From Paenibacillus sp. JCM 10914 (GTDB lineage: Bacteria > Bacillota > Bacilli > Paenibacillales > Paenibacillaceae): a stretch of DNA of 64,000 nucleotides. Where the stretch lies: assembly GCF_001315105.1 (NCBI RefSeq), contig NZ_BAZR01000009.1, forward strand, positions 1 to 64,000. The letters run 5' to 3'. Below are positions 46,896 through 56,745 of the stretch, piece after piece (the first letter of the stretch is position 1; every line of letters begins with the position of its first letter). A program made the position numbers and the translations under genes. The notes under the pieces were generated by a model that had not been told where the DNA came from, did no database searches, and saw nothing but the letters and a program-made list of their open reading frames with translations.

Positions 46896-47306
46896 ATGAA
46901 AGACATGAACTATTATGATACGTTTATCGAGGTTTCAGAGGATTGTCCGGTCGAAGCGGCTGAGGTCCCTCAGACCAAGAACGGTAAGCAGACGGTACCA
47001 GTCTTACAGTATGAGATGATTGCCAGGCATCCGTACCGCTACACCCAAGAAGAGATTTTGTTCGAAATATTCGCGCAGCGAAATGATATAACTGAAGAAC
47101 AAAGACAGGTGGAGCGGACGAAGTTTTTCAGCAAGGGCCAGCCATGCCTTAGGACCTCATCATTAGGCAAGCGCTATGGCTGGGGTATGCATCATGATGC
47201 CGAAGGCAAAGTTGCACTGTACGCTGTGGAGTCGGATGAATACCAAGAAATGAAGCAGGATCAACGTCTGAAACATGTTAAGGCAATGCGTTCAGGTCGT
47301 AAGTAA
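46896..47306 (+). CDS. DUF6157 family protein
   Basis: 136 aa behind AGGAGGTG. The conserved pattern YYDTFIEVSEDCP, Y..YTQEEILFEIF, KGQPCLRTSSLGKRYGWGMH matches this small uncharacterised family. No catalytic role is known. Confidence 0.82.
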   Translation: MKDMNYYDTFIEVSEDCPVEAAEVPQTKNGKQTVPVLQYEMIARHPYRYTQEEILFEIFAQRNDITEEQRQVERTKFFSKGQPCLRTSSLGKRYGWGMHHDAEGKVALYAVESDEYQEMKQDQRLKHVKAMRSGRK

Positions 47307-47438
47307 ACATATGAAAATATGAATGACTACTTCAATCTAGCATCTTTTTCCACATATTACGAACTGTAAGTTCATATGCTAGAAAGATAAGGAGTAAGGT
47401 AAGCGCAAACGGCGTGAATAACAATCAAGGGGGATTTC

Positions 47439-47855
47439 ATGATGGATCTGAACGTCAATAAATGGTTAATCCGATACCTGTATTTGAGTACTATCCTATT
47501 GTTTCTTTCCATTGTTGTATTTCTGTTGCATCACGACCGATACTCACCTTCAGGAATTGGGTTCATATGGTTTATAGTCGTTTTGGGGTACGCAGGCTTC
47601 GTAGGCATCGTTATTACCGATATGATTACATCCGCAACCAGAGAAATTCAAGGACAAATCGTCCACCAACAAGGTGAGACCGTTCATGTGAGTCAATTAG
47701 ACGGGAGACTGAAGAAGTATAGGGTACACGTGCCTGGGGTGCTGCAGCAACTGAAAAAAGGGCAAGGTGTGAGAATTTCATTGACCCGATTAGCTCAAAT
47801 CCCTAAGTCCATCGTCATTGTGGATTCTCCGAACAAGGAAGTAGATACAAAATAA
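47439..47855 (+). CDS. Membrane protein of unknown function
   Basis: 138 aa. Two membrane helices (IRYLYLSTILLFLSIVVFLL and GFIWFIVVLGYAGFVGIVIT) precede a soluble tail of about 70 residues ending near SIVIVDSPNK. A ribosome site GGGGG lies about 9 bp before the ATG pair. Confidence 0.65.
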   Translation: MMDLNVNKWLIRYLYLSTILLFLSIVVFLLHHDRYSPSGIGFIWFIVVLGYAGFVGIVITDMITSATREIQGQIVHQQGETVHVSQLDGRLKKYRVHVPGVLQQLKKGQGVRISLTRLAQIPKSIVIVDSPNKEVDTK

Positions 47856-47881
47856 AAAACATAGAAGCGGAGTTTGTCATC

Positions 47882-48387
47882 ATGAAAATACGAGTTCTTC
47901 ATGAATCAGATGCTTCATTGTATCAAGAGTTAAGATTGCAGGGTCTACAGACGGATGCCTATGCGTTCGGATCAACGTATGAACGGGAAGCCTCTTTTTC
48001 AATGGAAACGATGATGGAACGGGTGAAACTTAGTAAGGATAAGTTTGTTTTAGGAGCATTTGAAGCTAGCGGGAAGTTAGCAGGCATCGTTACATTTGTA
48101 CGGGAGGTCGGAACGAAAACGGCTCATAAAGGAAATGTGTTTGGCATGTATGTAAGTTCCGATATGCGGGGCAAGGGAATTGGTCGTCAATTGATGCAGG
48201 GTTAATAGAGAAAGCCAAAGAGATAGAAGGTTTAGAGCAAATAGGACTCACCGTCGTGGTAACGAATGAGCCTGGCAAGAAACTATATGAATCCATCGGA
48301 TTCCAAGTTTATGGTGTAGAACCTCGAGCATTAAAATATGAGGGCCAGTATTGGGATGAGACTCTAATGGTATTAAGATTGAAATGA
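47882..48387 (+). pseudogene. GNAT family N-acetyltransferase, frame broken near 48200
   Basis: Reads MKIRVLHESDASLYQELRLQ to FGMYVSSDMRGKGIGRQLMQ (acetyl-CoA loop), then stops at 48205. One missing base restores LIEKAKEIEGLEQIGLTVV and KLYESIGFQVYG to a stop at 48387. Confidence 0.85.
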
Positions 48388-48472
48388 GGTTATGGCCTAT
48401 ATTGTTTTGGGAAGAAGCGGAGCGGTCACCTTTGGATCATCTTATTTAGGTCAGGTGAAAGGGAAGAATAAA

Positions 48473-49135
48473 ATGAAGATTGAAATCGTTTCTGACACGG
48501 AATACACGATATCTGAGCTTTTGATTGATCAGATGCATTCCCGTAGGTACTGCATCTTTGATGTGGAAGCAACCGGACCGGATGAAATGGAAGACCAGAT
48601 TACTCAGATTGGCGCCATTCTGCTGGATGCGTCATCAGGCAAGGTAGAGAAGACGTTGGAGACGTTGGTCAAGCCTTCCAAACGCATTCCCGCAGCCATC
48701 GAGCGACTTACGGGTATCTACAATCAAGATGTTGAGCAGGCCCCATCGTTCTCCGAAATATTTCAGGATTTCGTTGACTTCACGGAAGGAACGGTTTTGG
48801 TCACGCAAGCAGGATACGAGTTCGACTGGCCGCTGCTGCAGAATGAATGCAGGAGACACGAAATCATGATGCTGTCCAATTCAATCCTCGATACAAAAGT
48901 ATTGTTCACCTATCTATATCCTGAAATAAAGGACGTGATATCCACGAACTTGTTGATACGACATCTGGAAATTGATGACTCCGATATCCAAAGACATACG
49001 GCACTCGGAGATAGCATATTGATTGGACGCATATTCGCTAAATTATTAATAGAATTGGAACTGAGAGAACTGGTAAAGATCGAAATTGAACAACCGCTGC
49101 TTGTAAAAAGGGTTCAGTTCGAAAAAATAATGTAG
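48473..49135 (+). CDS. DnaQ-like 3'-5' exonuclease domain protein
   Basis: 220 aa from the ATG at 48473 behind AAGGGAAG. DEDDh motifs: Exo I FDVEATGPD, Exo II around QAGYEFDWPLLQNE, Exo III RHTALGDS. The size fits stand-alone exonucleases related to the proofreading subunit. The terminal 40 residues are unassigned. Confidence 0.82.
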   Translation: MKIEIVSDTEYTISELLIDQMHSRRYCIFDVEATGPDEMEDQITQIGAILLDASSGKVEKTLETLVKPSKRIPAAIERLTGIYNQDVEQAPSFSEIFQDFVDFTEGTVLVTQAGYEFDWPLLQNECRRHEIMMLSNSILDTKVLFTYLYPEIKDVISTNLLIRHLEIDDSDIQRHTALGDSILIGRIFAKLLIELELRELVKIEIEQPLLVKRVQFEKIM

Positions 49136-49160
49136 ATTTAGGCGCGATGAGGAGGAATTT

Positions 49161-49577
49161 ATGAATACACCATGGTCAGCCCAGTTTCCTGCCGTTCAAT
49201 TTCGGGTCGCACGACCAACACATCAGCTTGAGAGAATCATTGAATTTTACAATACCGGTCTCGGATTGGAGATCGTGGCTTAATTTGCGGATCATGAAGG
49301 TTATGATGGCGTCATGTTCGGGTTGCCGAATGTGGACTATCACTTGGAATTTACGCAATATAAGGCTGCCGTACCTGCACCACCTCCATCCGATGATAAT
49401 TTGTTGGTGTTCTACATCCCAGATGTGGAGATCAGGGATCAAGTCGTGTCGAGATTGAATGCAATGGGTTATCCGGAAGTTGAGCCGGAGAATCCGTATT
49501 GGAAGCAGCAAGGGATTACGATCAGCGACCCGGACGGGTGGCGCATCGTCTTGCAGAACACGACAGGCATTTCTTAG
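49161..49577 (+). pseudogene. VOC family protein with internal stop
   Basis: Starts behind GGAGG, reads PAVQFRVARPTHQLERIIEF to GLGLEIVA, then TAA at 49281-49283, and continues in the same frame FADHEGYDGVMFGLPN to SDPDGWRIVLQNT. TAA is one change from TCA, so here a substitution rather than a lost base disrupts the gene. Confidence 0.82.
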
Positions 49578-49609
49578 GTTAAGGACAAGAAAGTCGGGAG
49601 GAGATATCA

Positions 49610-50278
49610 ATGGGATTGGGAAACGTTAAAGCCATAATTTTCGATCTGGATAACACGTTGTTGGACAGGGGAACCACTTTTAGGAGGTTTATCGATTCCG
49701 TCGTGCTCCAATACTTTAGCCACGTAAATAACCCAGCAGACATGATCGAACGTATCATCGAACTGGATCAAGACGGGTATAAGGACAAGCAGGAACTCTT
49801 TACGGAACTGCTGGAAGAACTGCCGTGGCAGACGAAACCTGGGATTGCGGAGCTGCTGGATTATTATGCCGAGCACTATGTGAAGAGCGCCTGCTTGATG
49901 GAGGGGGCTGAGGAAGTCATTCGTCAGCTTGGAGAGAACTATAAGATTGGGCTGATCACGAACGGCAAGACCCATATCCAATACGGCAAAATCGATCAGC
50001 TTGACATGCGTGACTGGTTCGATGTGATCCTTGTCTCTGAAGAAGCGGGAGTTAAGAAGCCGCATGCCGGGATTTTTGAGATGGCTGTTGCGCAGCTAGG
50101 GATAAGCGCAGACGAATGTCTCTATATCGGAGATCATCCGGTGAACGACATTCAAGGTGCCGGGGGATACGGCATGCAGACGATCTGGTTCGAGGTCAAT
50201 CAGCCTTGGCATGAGAACCTTACCGTAGTCCCGAAGCATAAGATCACACATCTGCGGGATTTGATCGAAATCTGTTAA
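49610..50278 (+). CDS. HAD family hydrolase
   Basis: 222 aa behind GGAGGAG. Motif I FDLDNTLLDRG (both Asp), motif II LITNGKT, motif III KKPHAGIFEM, motif IV YIGDHPVNDIQGA, with an inserted helical cap. Probable small-molecule phosphatase. Confidence 0.9.
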   Translation: MGLGNVKAIIFDLDNTLLDRGTTFRRFIDSVVLQYFSHVNNPADMIERIIELDQDGYKDKQELFTELLEELPWQTKPGIAELLDYYAEHYVKSACLMEGAEEVIRQLGENYKIGLITNGKTHIQYGKIDQLDMRDWFDVILVSEEAGVKKPHAGIFEMAVAQLGISADECLYIGDHPVNDIQGAGGYGMQTIWFEVNQPWHENLTVVPKHKITHLRDLIEIC

Positions 50279-50298
50279 CCAGGGCACAAGGAGGAAAG

Positions 50299-50436
50299 AT
50301 GAGGACGTTTTTGAAACGAAGCTTAAAACTTTCACTATGGCTGCTTGCCATCGGGACGATTGCCGTATTTGCACTCCTCTTTTTGTTTCAGATCATCTTC
50401 ATCGCGGGATTGTGGTATAAAGACCATTTTATGTAA
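50299..50436 (+). CDS. Small membrane protein (45 aa)
   Basis: ATG at 50299 behind AAGGAGGAAAG, 20 bp after the HAD gene. One long hydrophobic helix (LWLLAIGTIAVFALLFLFQ, then IIFIAGLWY) flanked by basic N-terminal residues (RTFLKRSLK). A strong ribosome site and operon-like spacing support a real gene. Function unknown. Confidence 0.65.
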   Translation: MRTFLKRSLKLSLWLLAIGTIAVFALLFLFQIIFIAGLWYKDHFM

Positions 50437-50458
50437 TTAGGGAGAAGGAGAGATACAT

Positions 50459-51319
50459 ATGAATGATCCGATAAGCTCAATCCGCTGGATAGAGCGCAGA
50501 CCTGAACTGGGGATGCTGCTGGAGAACCATGATCAAGTGATGTATACTGCACTGGAAGCCGGATTGGAGGCCGAGGTGATCAAGCTCGACGCGCCGATCG
50601 GCAGCTATGTTCTAAAAATATGGAATAAGAGTTCCAAGCCGAGCATAGAGCGGCAATACAAACTGCTGGAAGTGCTGCATCATCATGACCTCCCCGTCTC
50701 CCTACCCGTGGCTTGGGGAATCGATTCCGAACAGAATCAGGTGCTGCTGACCACCTATGATGGAACTCCGCTTGCCAAACTAAGCCCTGCCATCATTCGG
50801 AAGCTGGTGGAGATGATGTCGAGTATACATCAGGTGCCGCTGAGCGACATAGAGCCTGAACTTGCACCGACGTTTGATTTCATCCCCTACTTCTATCCTT
50901 CGATTGAACATCACGCGGATCTGTTTCAACTTCTTGTTCAATTGGTGGAACGAAGTGAACTGAAACAGGATGTTCTGATTCATGGTGACATGAACCTGGG
51001 GAACGTGTTAGTTCATGAAGGGGCATACTCCATAATCGACTGGACGAACGGACAGCGGGGGGATGCAAGGTACGATATCGCCTGGTCGTTGTTGCTGATA
51101 CGGATATTTGTGGGCGAGCGATACGGCTCGTTATATTACAAAGCGATCTTGGAAGAATATCCGTATTCCGCGGAAGAGCTGGCACGGTTTGAAGCCATGG
51201 CCTGTATCCGTGGATTGTTGTTCTACAGAGCGAAGGCGATTATGTTCAGTAAAGACACGCTTCGCATAATGAAGGATATCCTGCGTTCAAACCCGTTTTT
51301 GCACGAGGGGTTATTATAA
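50459..51319 (+). CDS. Aminoglycoside phosphotransferase (APH) family protein
   Basis: 286 aa behind GGAGAAGGAG. The kinase-like fold shows VLIHGDMNLGNVLV (catalytic Asp177, Asn182) and IIDWTNGQRGDARYDIAW (metal-binding Asp194). The family includes antibiotic, choline and fructosamine kinases. Resistance is not implied. Confidence 0.85.
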   Translation: MNDPISSIRWIERRPELGMLLENHDQVMYTALEAGLEAEVIKLDAPIGSYVLKIWNKSSKPSIERQYKLLEVLHHHDLPVSLPVAWGIDSEQNQVLLTTYDGTPLAKLSPAIIRKLVEMMSSIHQVPLSDIEPELAPTFDFIPYFYPSIEHHADLFQLLVQLVERSELKQDVLIHGDMNLGNVLVHEGAYSIIDWTNGQRGDARYDIAWSLLLIRIFVGERYGSLYYKAILEEYPYSAEELARFEAMACIRGLLFYRAKAIMFSKDTLRIMKDILRSNPFLHEGLL

Positions 51320-51350
51320 GTGTTGTGAAAAAAATGCCCCATTCTCCCCT

Positions 51351-51378
51351 GAACCTCCAAAGCTCATTTGGAGGTTCT
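51351..51378. terminator. Bidirectional terminator
   Basis: GAACCTCCAAA (51351-51361) / TTTGGAGGTTC (51367-51377), followed by TTT on the + strand. Lies between the convergent APH and AraC genes. Confidence 0.7.
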
Positions 51379-51390
51379 TTGTCATGTCGT

Positions 51391-52245
51391 TCATTCCGAC
51401 TGCAACTGCTGTCGGTAGTGATGGGGGGACAGGCCATAATGTTTCTTGAATGCTTTGGAGAAGGTGGGCAGATCCGAATACCCGACGGAGTGGGCGATTT
51501 CGCTCATTTTATAATCGGTGCCCTGCAGCAGCAACTCCGCTTCCGTCATCCGCAGCCGCTGCAGATAGTGGATCGGAGAGCAGCCGTATTCGCGTTGGAA
51601 CTGCTTGGAGAAATGCGTGCGCTCGATCCCGACGTGATGAGCGACCCGCTCAATCGTAATCTGGTCCGCATAATGAATTTCTAGATAATCCCGCCCCTTC
51701 TCCAGCCAGCTAGGAGGGGTTGAAGTATGCTGAGTCTTCCGGTCGGGTACGGTGAGCGATAGCTGGTGGAAGAGCTGGTACAGGTGGCTGACCCGCGTAT
51801 AGTCCGTTGTGTCATGGTTGAAGTAAGACTGCATAATGTCCAGCGTCTCTTGATTCACGCGCGAAGCGGCGTGCGGTTTTTCCGGGGTAAGACCGATTCG
51901 GTTAAGACTGGATAACGCATGCTTGCCGTCAAAGGCGATGAATGCTTTTCTTAACGGTTTCTCCGGATTCGTATAGTACTCATGGGTCACCTGGGGAAAG
52001 AGACAGAAGATATCATGCTTGCGCAGCGGGTACTCTCCCCCGCTCTGACGGAATGTCCCTTCCCCGTCTAAGATGCAGAGCAGATAGTAGTAAGGGGATA
52101 TCCGCGGTCCGATATGATAATGCGGTTTGGCGACATTGGCGCCAAGTCGAATCGGCCAGATGGGACCGGCTTTTTCGAAGGTCGTTGGCGTAAAGTAATG
52201 GATATGCAACCACTCATGGGCATCCTCCCGCATATTCGTAAACAT
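51391..52245 (-). CDS. AraC family transcriptional regulator
   Basis: 284 aa from the ATG at 52245 (AGAGGTG upstream on the minus strand). The N-terminal cupin-like sensor contains KPHYHIGPR and LLCILDGEG. The two C-terminal HTHs are ITIERVAHHVGIERTHFSKQ and MSEIAHSVGYSDLPTFSKAF with HYGLSPHHYR. It is divergent from the monooxygenase/ABC importer genes, so it probably controls them. Confidence 0.9.
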   Translation of the reverse strand: MFTNMREDAHEWLHIHYFTPTTFEKAGPIWPIRLGANVAKPHYHIGPRISPYYYLLCILDGEGTFRQSGGEYPLRKHDIFCLFPQVTHEYYTNPEKPLRKAFIAFDGKHALSSLNRIGLTPEKPHAASRVNQETLDIMQSYFNHDTTDYTRVSHLYQLFHQLSLTVPDRKTQHTSTPPSWLEKGRDYLEIHYADQITIERVAHHVGIERTHFSKQFQREYGCSPIHYLQRLRMTEAELLLQGTDYKMSEIAHSVGYSDLPTFSKAFKKHYGLSPHHYRQQLQSE

Positions 52246-52516
52246 GATGAACACCTCTTTTTACCAAATCTTCTGGTAGTAAAAAAAACCGCAAATCGCC
52301 TGTATAAGCTGCAGAAGCTACCTTCATCAAATAATGACAAATGCAACAACCAACAAAATGACATAGACGAATGGGATGTCGTCGATATAATCTACTTATA
52401 TCATACTATTCCAAGTAATTATATAGGATATATTACATTTGGCTTCGCTTTATCACACATGACAACGGTATATGAACATGCAGAAGGAACGACGTAGCTT
52501 GAGGGAGGAACACATT

Positions 52517-53647
52517 TTGTCACACAAACAAAGAGTAGAACTTGGCTGGTTTATTCCTACGACGGGAGACGGCGAATATATCGGCATCGCCCCGCAGCGT
52601 CCGGCATCACCGGAATATTTGACAGCAGTCGCGAAGGCGGCAGAGGCAGCCGGGTATGAATTCACATTGATCCCGGCAGGCGGCGATTGCTGGGACGGAT
52701 TTATTGTCGGCTCATGGATTACCTCGCAAACAACGAAACTGAAAGCCCTGGTTGCTTTGCGTCCAGGACTCATCTCCCCCGTACTGGCAGCCCGAACGGC
52801 AGCGACCCTGGATCAGATGTCAAGCGGTCGCGTCATGATGAACGTAGTGACCGGGCATTACCCACAGGACTTAAAGGCGTGTGGGGATATTCTCTATGAT
52901 CAGCATGACGCACGATATGAACGGACGCTGGAATTTCTGGAGGTCGTTGAAGGCGTGTGGAAGCACGACGGTCAGGATGGAATGGGCTTTAACTATGAGG
53001 GGAAGCATTACTTCGTTGAGGGTGGCACGTGTAAACCGGCCACGTACCAATCTCCTTATCCTCCGGTCTATTTTGGCGGGAGTTCGGTGGCAGGCAAGAA
53101 GACCGCTGCCAAAACCGCTGATGTCTACTTGATGTGGGCCGAACCGCTCGACTGGATTCAAGAGCAAATCTCGGAGATGGAAGGGTATTTGCAGGAGCAG
53201 CGGGAGAACGATGGCCTTGACCGGACGCTTCGGTATGGAATGCGCGCGCAGTTAGTCGTAAGAGAGACCGAGCAAGAAGCCTGGGATGCTGCATGGCGCA
53301 TTCTCAGCAAGGCGGATCCGGAGCAAGTGAAGTCGAAGGAGAAGTTGCATGCCAAGACGGATGCCAAGGGACAGGAGCGGCAGATGGATCTGTTCCGTCA
53401 GTCAGTGGAGAACGATTATGTAATTGCGCCGAATATGTGGTCCGGATTATCTGCGATCCGCGGCGGCGGCGCCGTGGCGTTTGTCGGAACGCCGGCACAA
53501 GTAACGGCACGAATAATGGAATTCGTTGACATCGGGGTCACTTCGTTTATTCTTTCCGGTTATCCGCATCTGGAAGAAGCCGAGATCACCGGTAAGCTGT
53601 TAATGCCGGTGCTGCAAGCCAAACTGGCGGAACGCGGACTTATATAA
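52517..53647 (+). CDS. LLM-class flavin-dependent monooxygenase, SsuD (alkanesulfonate monooxygenase) type
   Basis: 376 aa from TTG 52517 (GGGAGGA 9 bp upstream). TIM-barrel luciferase-like pattern of SsuD enzymes: LGWFIPTTGDGEYIG, PARTAATLDQMSSGRVMMNV-type segment, VVTGHYPQDL, HDARYERTLEFLEVVEGVW and YFGGSSVAGKKTAAKTADVY. SsuD-type enzymes cleave C-S bonds of sulfonates using FMNH2. No flavin reductase gene is adjacent. It heads a gene set with a sugar-type importer. Confidence 0.9.
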   Translation: MSHKQRVELGWFIPTTGDGEYIGIAPQRPASPEYLTAVAKAAEAAGYEFTLIPAGGDCWDGFIVGSWITSQTTKLKALVALRPGLISPVLAARTAATLDQMSSGRVMMNVVTGHYPQDLKACGDILYDQHDARYERTLEFLEVVEGVWKHDGQDGMGFNYEGKHYFVEGGTCKPATYQSPYPPVYFGGSSVAGKKTAAKTADVYLMWAEPLDWIQEQISEMEGYLQEQRENDGLDRTLRYGMRAQLVVRETEQEAWDAAWRILSKADPEQVKSKEKLHAKTDAKGQERQMDLFRQSVENDYVIAPNMWSGLSAIRGGGAVAFVGTPAQVTARIMEFVDIGVTSFILSGYPHLEEAEITGKLLMPVLQAKLAERGLI

Positions 53648-53674
53648 ATTTCACGATACGAAGGAGGAGTTTGC

Positions 53675-54957
53675 ATGAACAGACAGTCATACAAAGCATC
53701 ATTATGGATATCGATGATTCTCGTATTTACCATGGTGATCTCCGCTTGCGGCGGTAATAAAGATGCTTCATCAGGCTCCGGCGGAAGTGACGGTGCTGGG
53801 AATGGTAACGTAACGCTCAGCTTCATCCACTGGCGCGGCGAGGACGTGGCGTCTTAGACGGCATTATCCAGAAATTCGAAGCGGAGCACCCGAATATTAA
53901 AGTAGAGCCGCAGGTGTTTCCTTCCGATCAATACCAGGCAACCGCTCAGGCGAAGCTGGTTGACGGTTCAGTAGGCGATGTGTTCACCGCCTTCCCAGGC
54001 GCGCAGTTCGAGGCGATTGCCAAGGCGGGATTGTTCCTGGATCTAAGCGGGGAGAGCTTTGTATCGGCCTACACGCCATCCTTGATCGAAGCTGGGCAGA
54101 AAGACGGCAAGCAATATGCCATCCCCTATCAACTGGTGTATAATATGCCGATCTATAACGTAACGATCTTCGACGAACTTGGCATCGAGATACCACAGGA
54201 CTGGGATCAGTTCCTGGCTGCGATGGAAACGTTGAAGCAGGCCGGATACATACCGATCGCGTTCCCGGGTGCGGATATCGGTCCGGGACAACTTATGAAC
54301 ACGATGGTGATGAACAATGCGCCCGACGAAGAGATCTTCGGCAAGCTGGAAGCAGGCGAGACGAAGCTGACCGAGGAGTGGTGGGTGAAGACGTTAACGC
54401 AGTTCAAAGAGTTGAACGATAAGGGTTATTTCCAGAAAGACGCCGTCGGCACGAAGACCGATGCAGCCAATGCGCTCTTTATTCAAGAGAAAGCCGCTAT
54501 CCTCGGCACAGGTTCGTTCCAGCTAGCGGGCAACAAAGCCGGTAATCCGAATCTGGTACAAGGCTTGCTGGCACCGATAACCGTAGCTGCGGATGAGGCT
54601 GTATTTGAGGGGATTCACACAACCACGTACATGCTGGCGATTAATAGCAAGTCGAAGCATCCTGAGGAAGCGAAGTTGTTCCTTCAGTATCTGAGTCGTG
54701 CTGAAGTTGCGGCAGAATACGCCAATGGAACGGGACAGAACGTGACGGTCGACGGGGTAGAGTACACATCGGATGAATTAAAGGCAGTCAGTGAATGGAC
54801 CAGCAAGAAGACCCGCTTCCAGCCTCGCTTCAAGATTAACAACGCCGAGGTTCAGAAAGCGATAACCAGCTCCATCCAAGCCGTGCTTGGCGGTATCGAG
54901 CCGTCCCAAGCAGCAGCGGATGCGCAAGCGATCGTCGATCAACAGATTGGACGATAA
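53675..54957 (+). pseudogene. Extracellular solute-binding lipoprotein (family 1, carbohydrate type), frame broken near 53850
   Basis: Signal with lipobox VISAC (Cys24) behind AAGGAGG. The first frame stops at 53857 after HWRGEDVAS; one missing base restores VLDGIIQKFEAEHPNIKV and the family-1 binding domain: FPSDQYQATAQAKLVDGSVG, YNMPIYNVTIFDELGIEIP, GTGSFQLAG. Ends QAIVDQQIGR. It should deliver a sugar-like ligand to the next two permeases. Confidence 0.9.
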
Positions 54958-54960
54958 GCC

Positions 54961-55832
54961 ATGAAGAGGCATCTTAGATTAATACCGTTTATTCTTCCGG
55001 GGGTCTTGCTCTATGCCGTACTGTTTCTGTATCCAACCATAACGGCGCTTTATTATTCCTTTACGAATTGGGACGGCTTATCGCCGTCCTATCAGTATGT
55101 CGGGATCGACAATTACAAGCTGCTGAAGGATGATATCATCTTCGGCAAGTCGCTGATGAACAATCTCAAGTTCATGCTGTTCGTTGTCATTGTCCAGACG
55201 GTCGTCTCGCTGCTGTTGGCGCTGCAGATCAACAAGAAGTCGAAAGTGAACGTCATGTTGCGCGCGCTCTATTTCGTGCCTACAATTCTGTCATCGGTCT
55301 CGGTAGGTTCATCTGGTCATTCATCTATGATCCGTCCACCGGTGCTTTGAATCAGTTGCTGACGATGATGGGACTGGAGAGCTGGACCCAGAACTGGATC
55401 GGCAATGCGTCGCTTGCGATCTTCTCGATTGCGGCTGTGCAAGCCTGGGCGCATATCGGGCAGATGGTGGTGTTGTTCGTAGCCGGGCTGCAGGCGATTC
55501 CGCCCGAGTTGATTGAAGCGGCTCGATTGGATGGCGCCACGAAGGTTGGTCTGTTCCTGCGCGTCACCTGGCCGCTGCTTGCGCCTGCGGCCGCCATTGT
55601 TGTGTCATATACGACGATCCAATCTTTCAAGGCGTTTGACCTGGTGTTCACGATGACGGGCGGTGGCCCCGCCTACTCGACCGAAATCATATCCACCTAT
55701 ATTTACAATTCAGCGTTCATGAACTATGCGTTTGGCAAAGCTGCGACCGCGTCCGTTTTTTTCCTGATTCTGATCTCGATCATTACGTTCCTGCAGTTCA
55801 AGCTGCTGCGGACGGATCGGGTATCCTACTAG
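54961..55832 (+). pseudogene. Carbohydrate ABC transporter permease (MalF/UgpA type), frame broken near 55304
   Basis: Starts MKRHLRLIPFILPGVLLYAV, the usual first helix. After TILSSVSVG the frame is lost; one missing base restores FIWSFIYDPSTGALNQLL. The permease motif IEAARLDGATKVGLFLRVTWP is intact and the protein ends FKLLRTDRVSY. Starts 3 bp after the binding-protein stop. Confidence 0.9.
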
Positions 55833-55851
55833 CGAAAGGGAGGTGCGGGAT

Positions 55852-56667
55852 ATGATCAACGTATTAGGCAAAATCCTGCTTGTGGTGTTCGCCGTCATCA
55901 TCATCGGCCCGCTGCTGATCGTGGTATTCACGATGTTCAAGACGACGCCGGAGTTTTACGCCAATCCGATGGGATTGCCGAGCAGTTTCTCCATGCATAA
56001 CATCGAGACTTTGTTCACCAGGCAGCCGATGTGGACGTATTTCAAAAATAGCGTCATCGTCACCCTTACCAGCGTACTGCTTGTACTGCTGCTGGCCGGC
56101 AGCATCTCCTATGCAATAATGCGTTATGGCAAGCATGCTGTCGGGGGCATTCTCTTCTCCCTCTTCGCGATTGGATTGATGGTACCCTCGCAGGTCAACA
56201 TGATTCCGATTTATTCGATGCTGCAGCGGCTGGGCTGGACGAACAGCCATATGGGGCTCATTCTCGTAACGGTGTCGGTGCTGCTGCCGTTATCCGTGTT
56301 CATGCTGACCGGCTTCATGAAGACGCTCCCGAAGGAGATCCTGGAGGCGGGGGAGATCGACGGAGCAGGCGAGTACAGATTGTTGGCACGGATCGTATTT
56401 CCATTGTGCGCACCGTATCTGGCGGCAACGTCGGCGTTCCTGTTCGTGATCGTATGGAACGACCTGTTGTTCCCGATGCTGCTTCTGGTCGGTAAGGACA
56501 AACTTACGCTGCCACTCGCGCTGTTGCAATTCAGAGGCGAGTATATGACGGATTACCCGCTGCTCATGACAGGTGTCTTGGTTACGGCCTTGCCGATGAT
56601 CCTATTGTTCATTTTCTTGCAGCGGTATTTCATAACGGGAGCGCTTGCCGGATCGTTAAAGGGATAA
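55852..56667 (+). CDS. Carbohydrate ABC transporter permease (MalG/UgpE type)
   Basis: 271 aa from ATG 55852 (AGGGAGG upstream). Six helices and the EAA motif ILEAGEIDGAGEYRLLARIVFP. It completes the membrane part of the importer. No ATPase gene follows, so a shared MsmK-like ATPase elsewhere is expected. Confidence 0.92.
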   Translation: MINVLGKILLVVFAVIIIGPLLIVVFTMFKTTPEFYANPMGLPSSFSMHNIETLFTRQPMWTYFKNSVIVTLTSVLLVLLLAGSISYAIMRYGKHAVGGILFSLFAIGLMVPSQVNMIPIYSMLQRLGWTNSHMGLILVTVSVLLPLSVFMLTGFMKTLPKEILEAGEIDGAGEYRLLARIVFPLCAPYLAATSAFLFVIVWNDLLFPMLLLVGKDKLTLPLALLQFRGEYMTDYPLLMTGVLVTALPMILLFIFLQRYFITGALAGSLKG

Positions 56668-56745
56668 GCCGCGAACGTAATCACATAATGCGATAGGCGT
56701 TCCTCATGGCTTCTTGCCGGAGTGGACGCCTGTTCGACTTGTATC

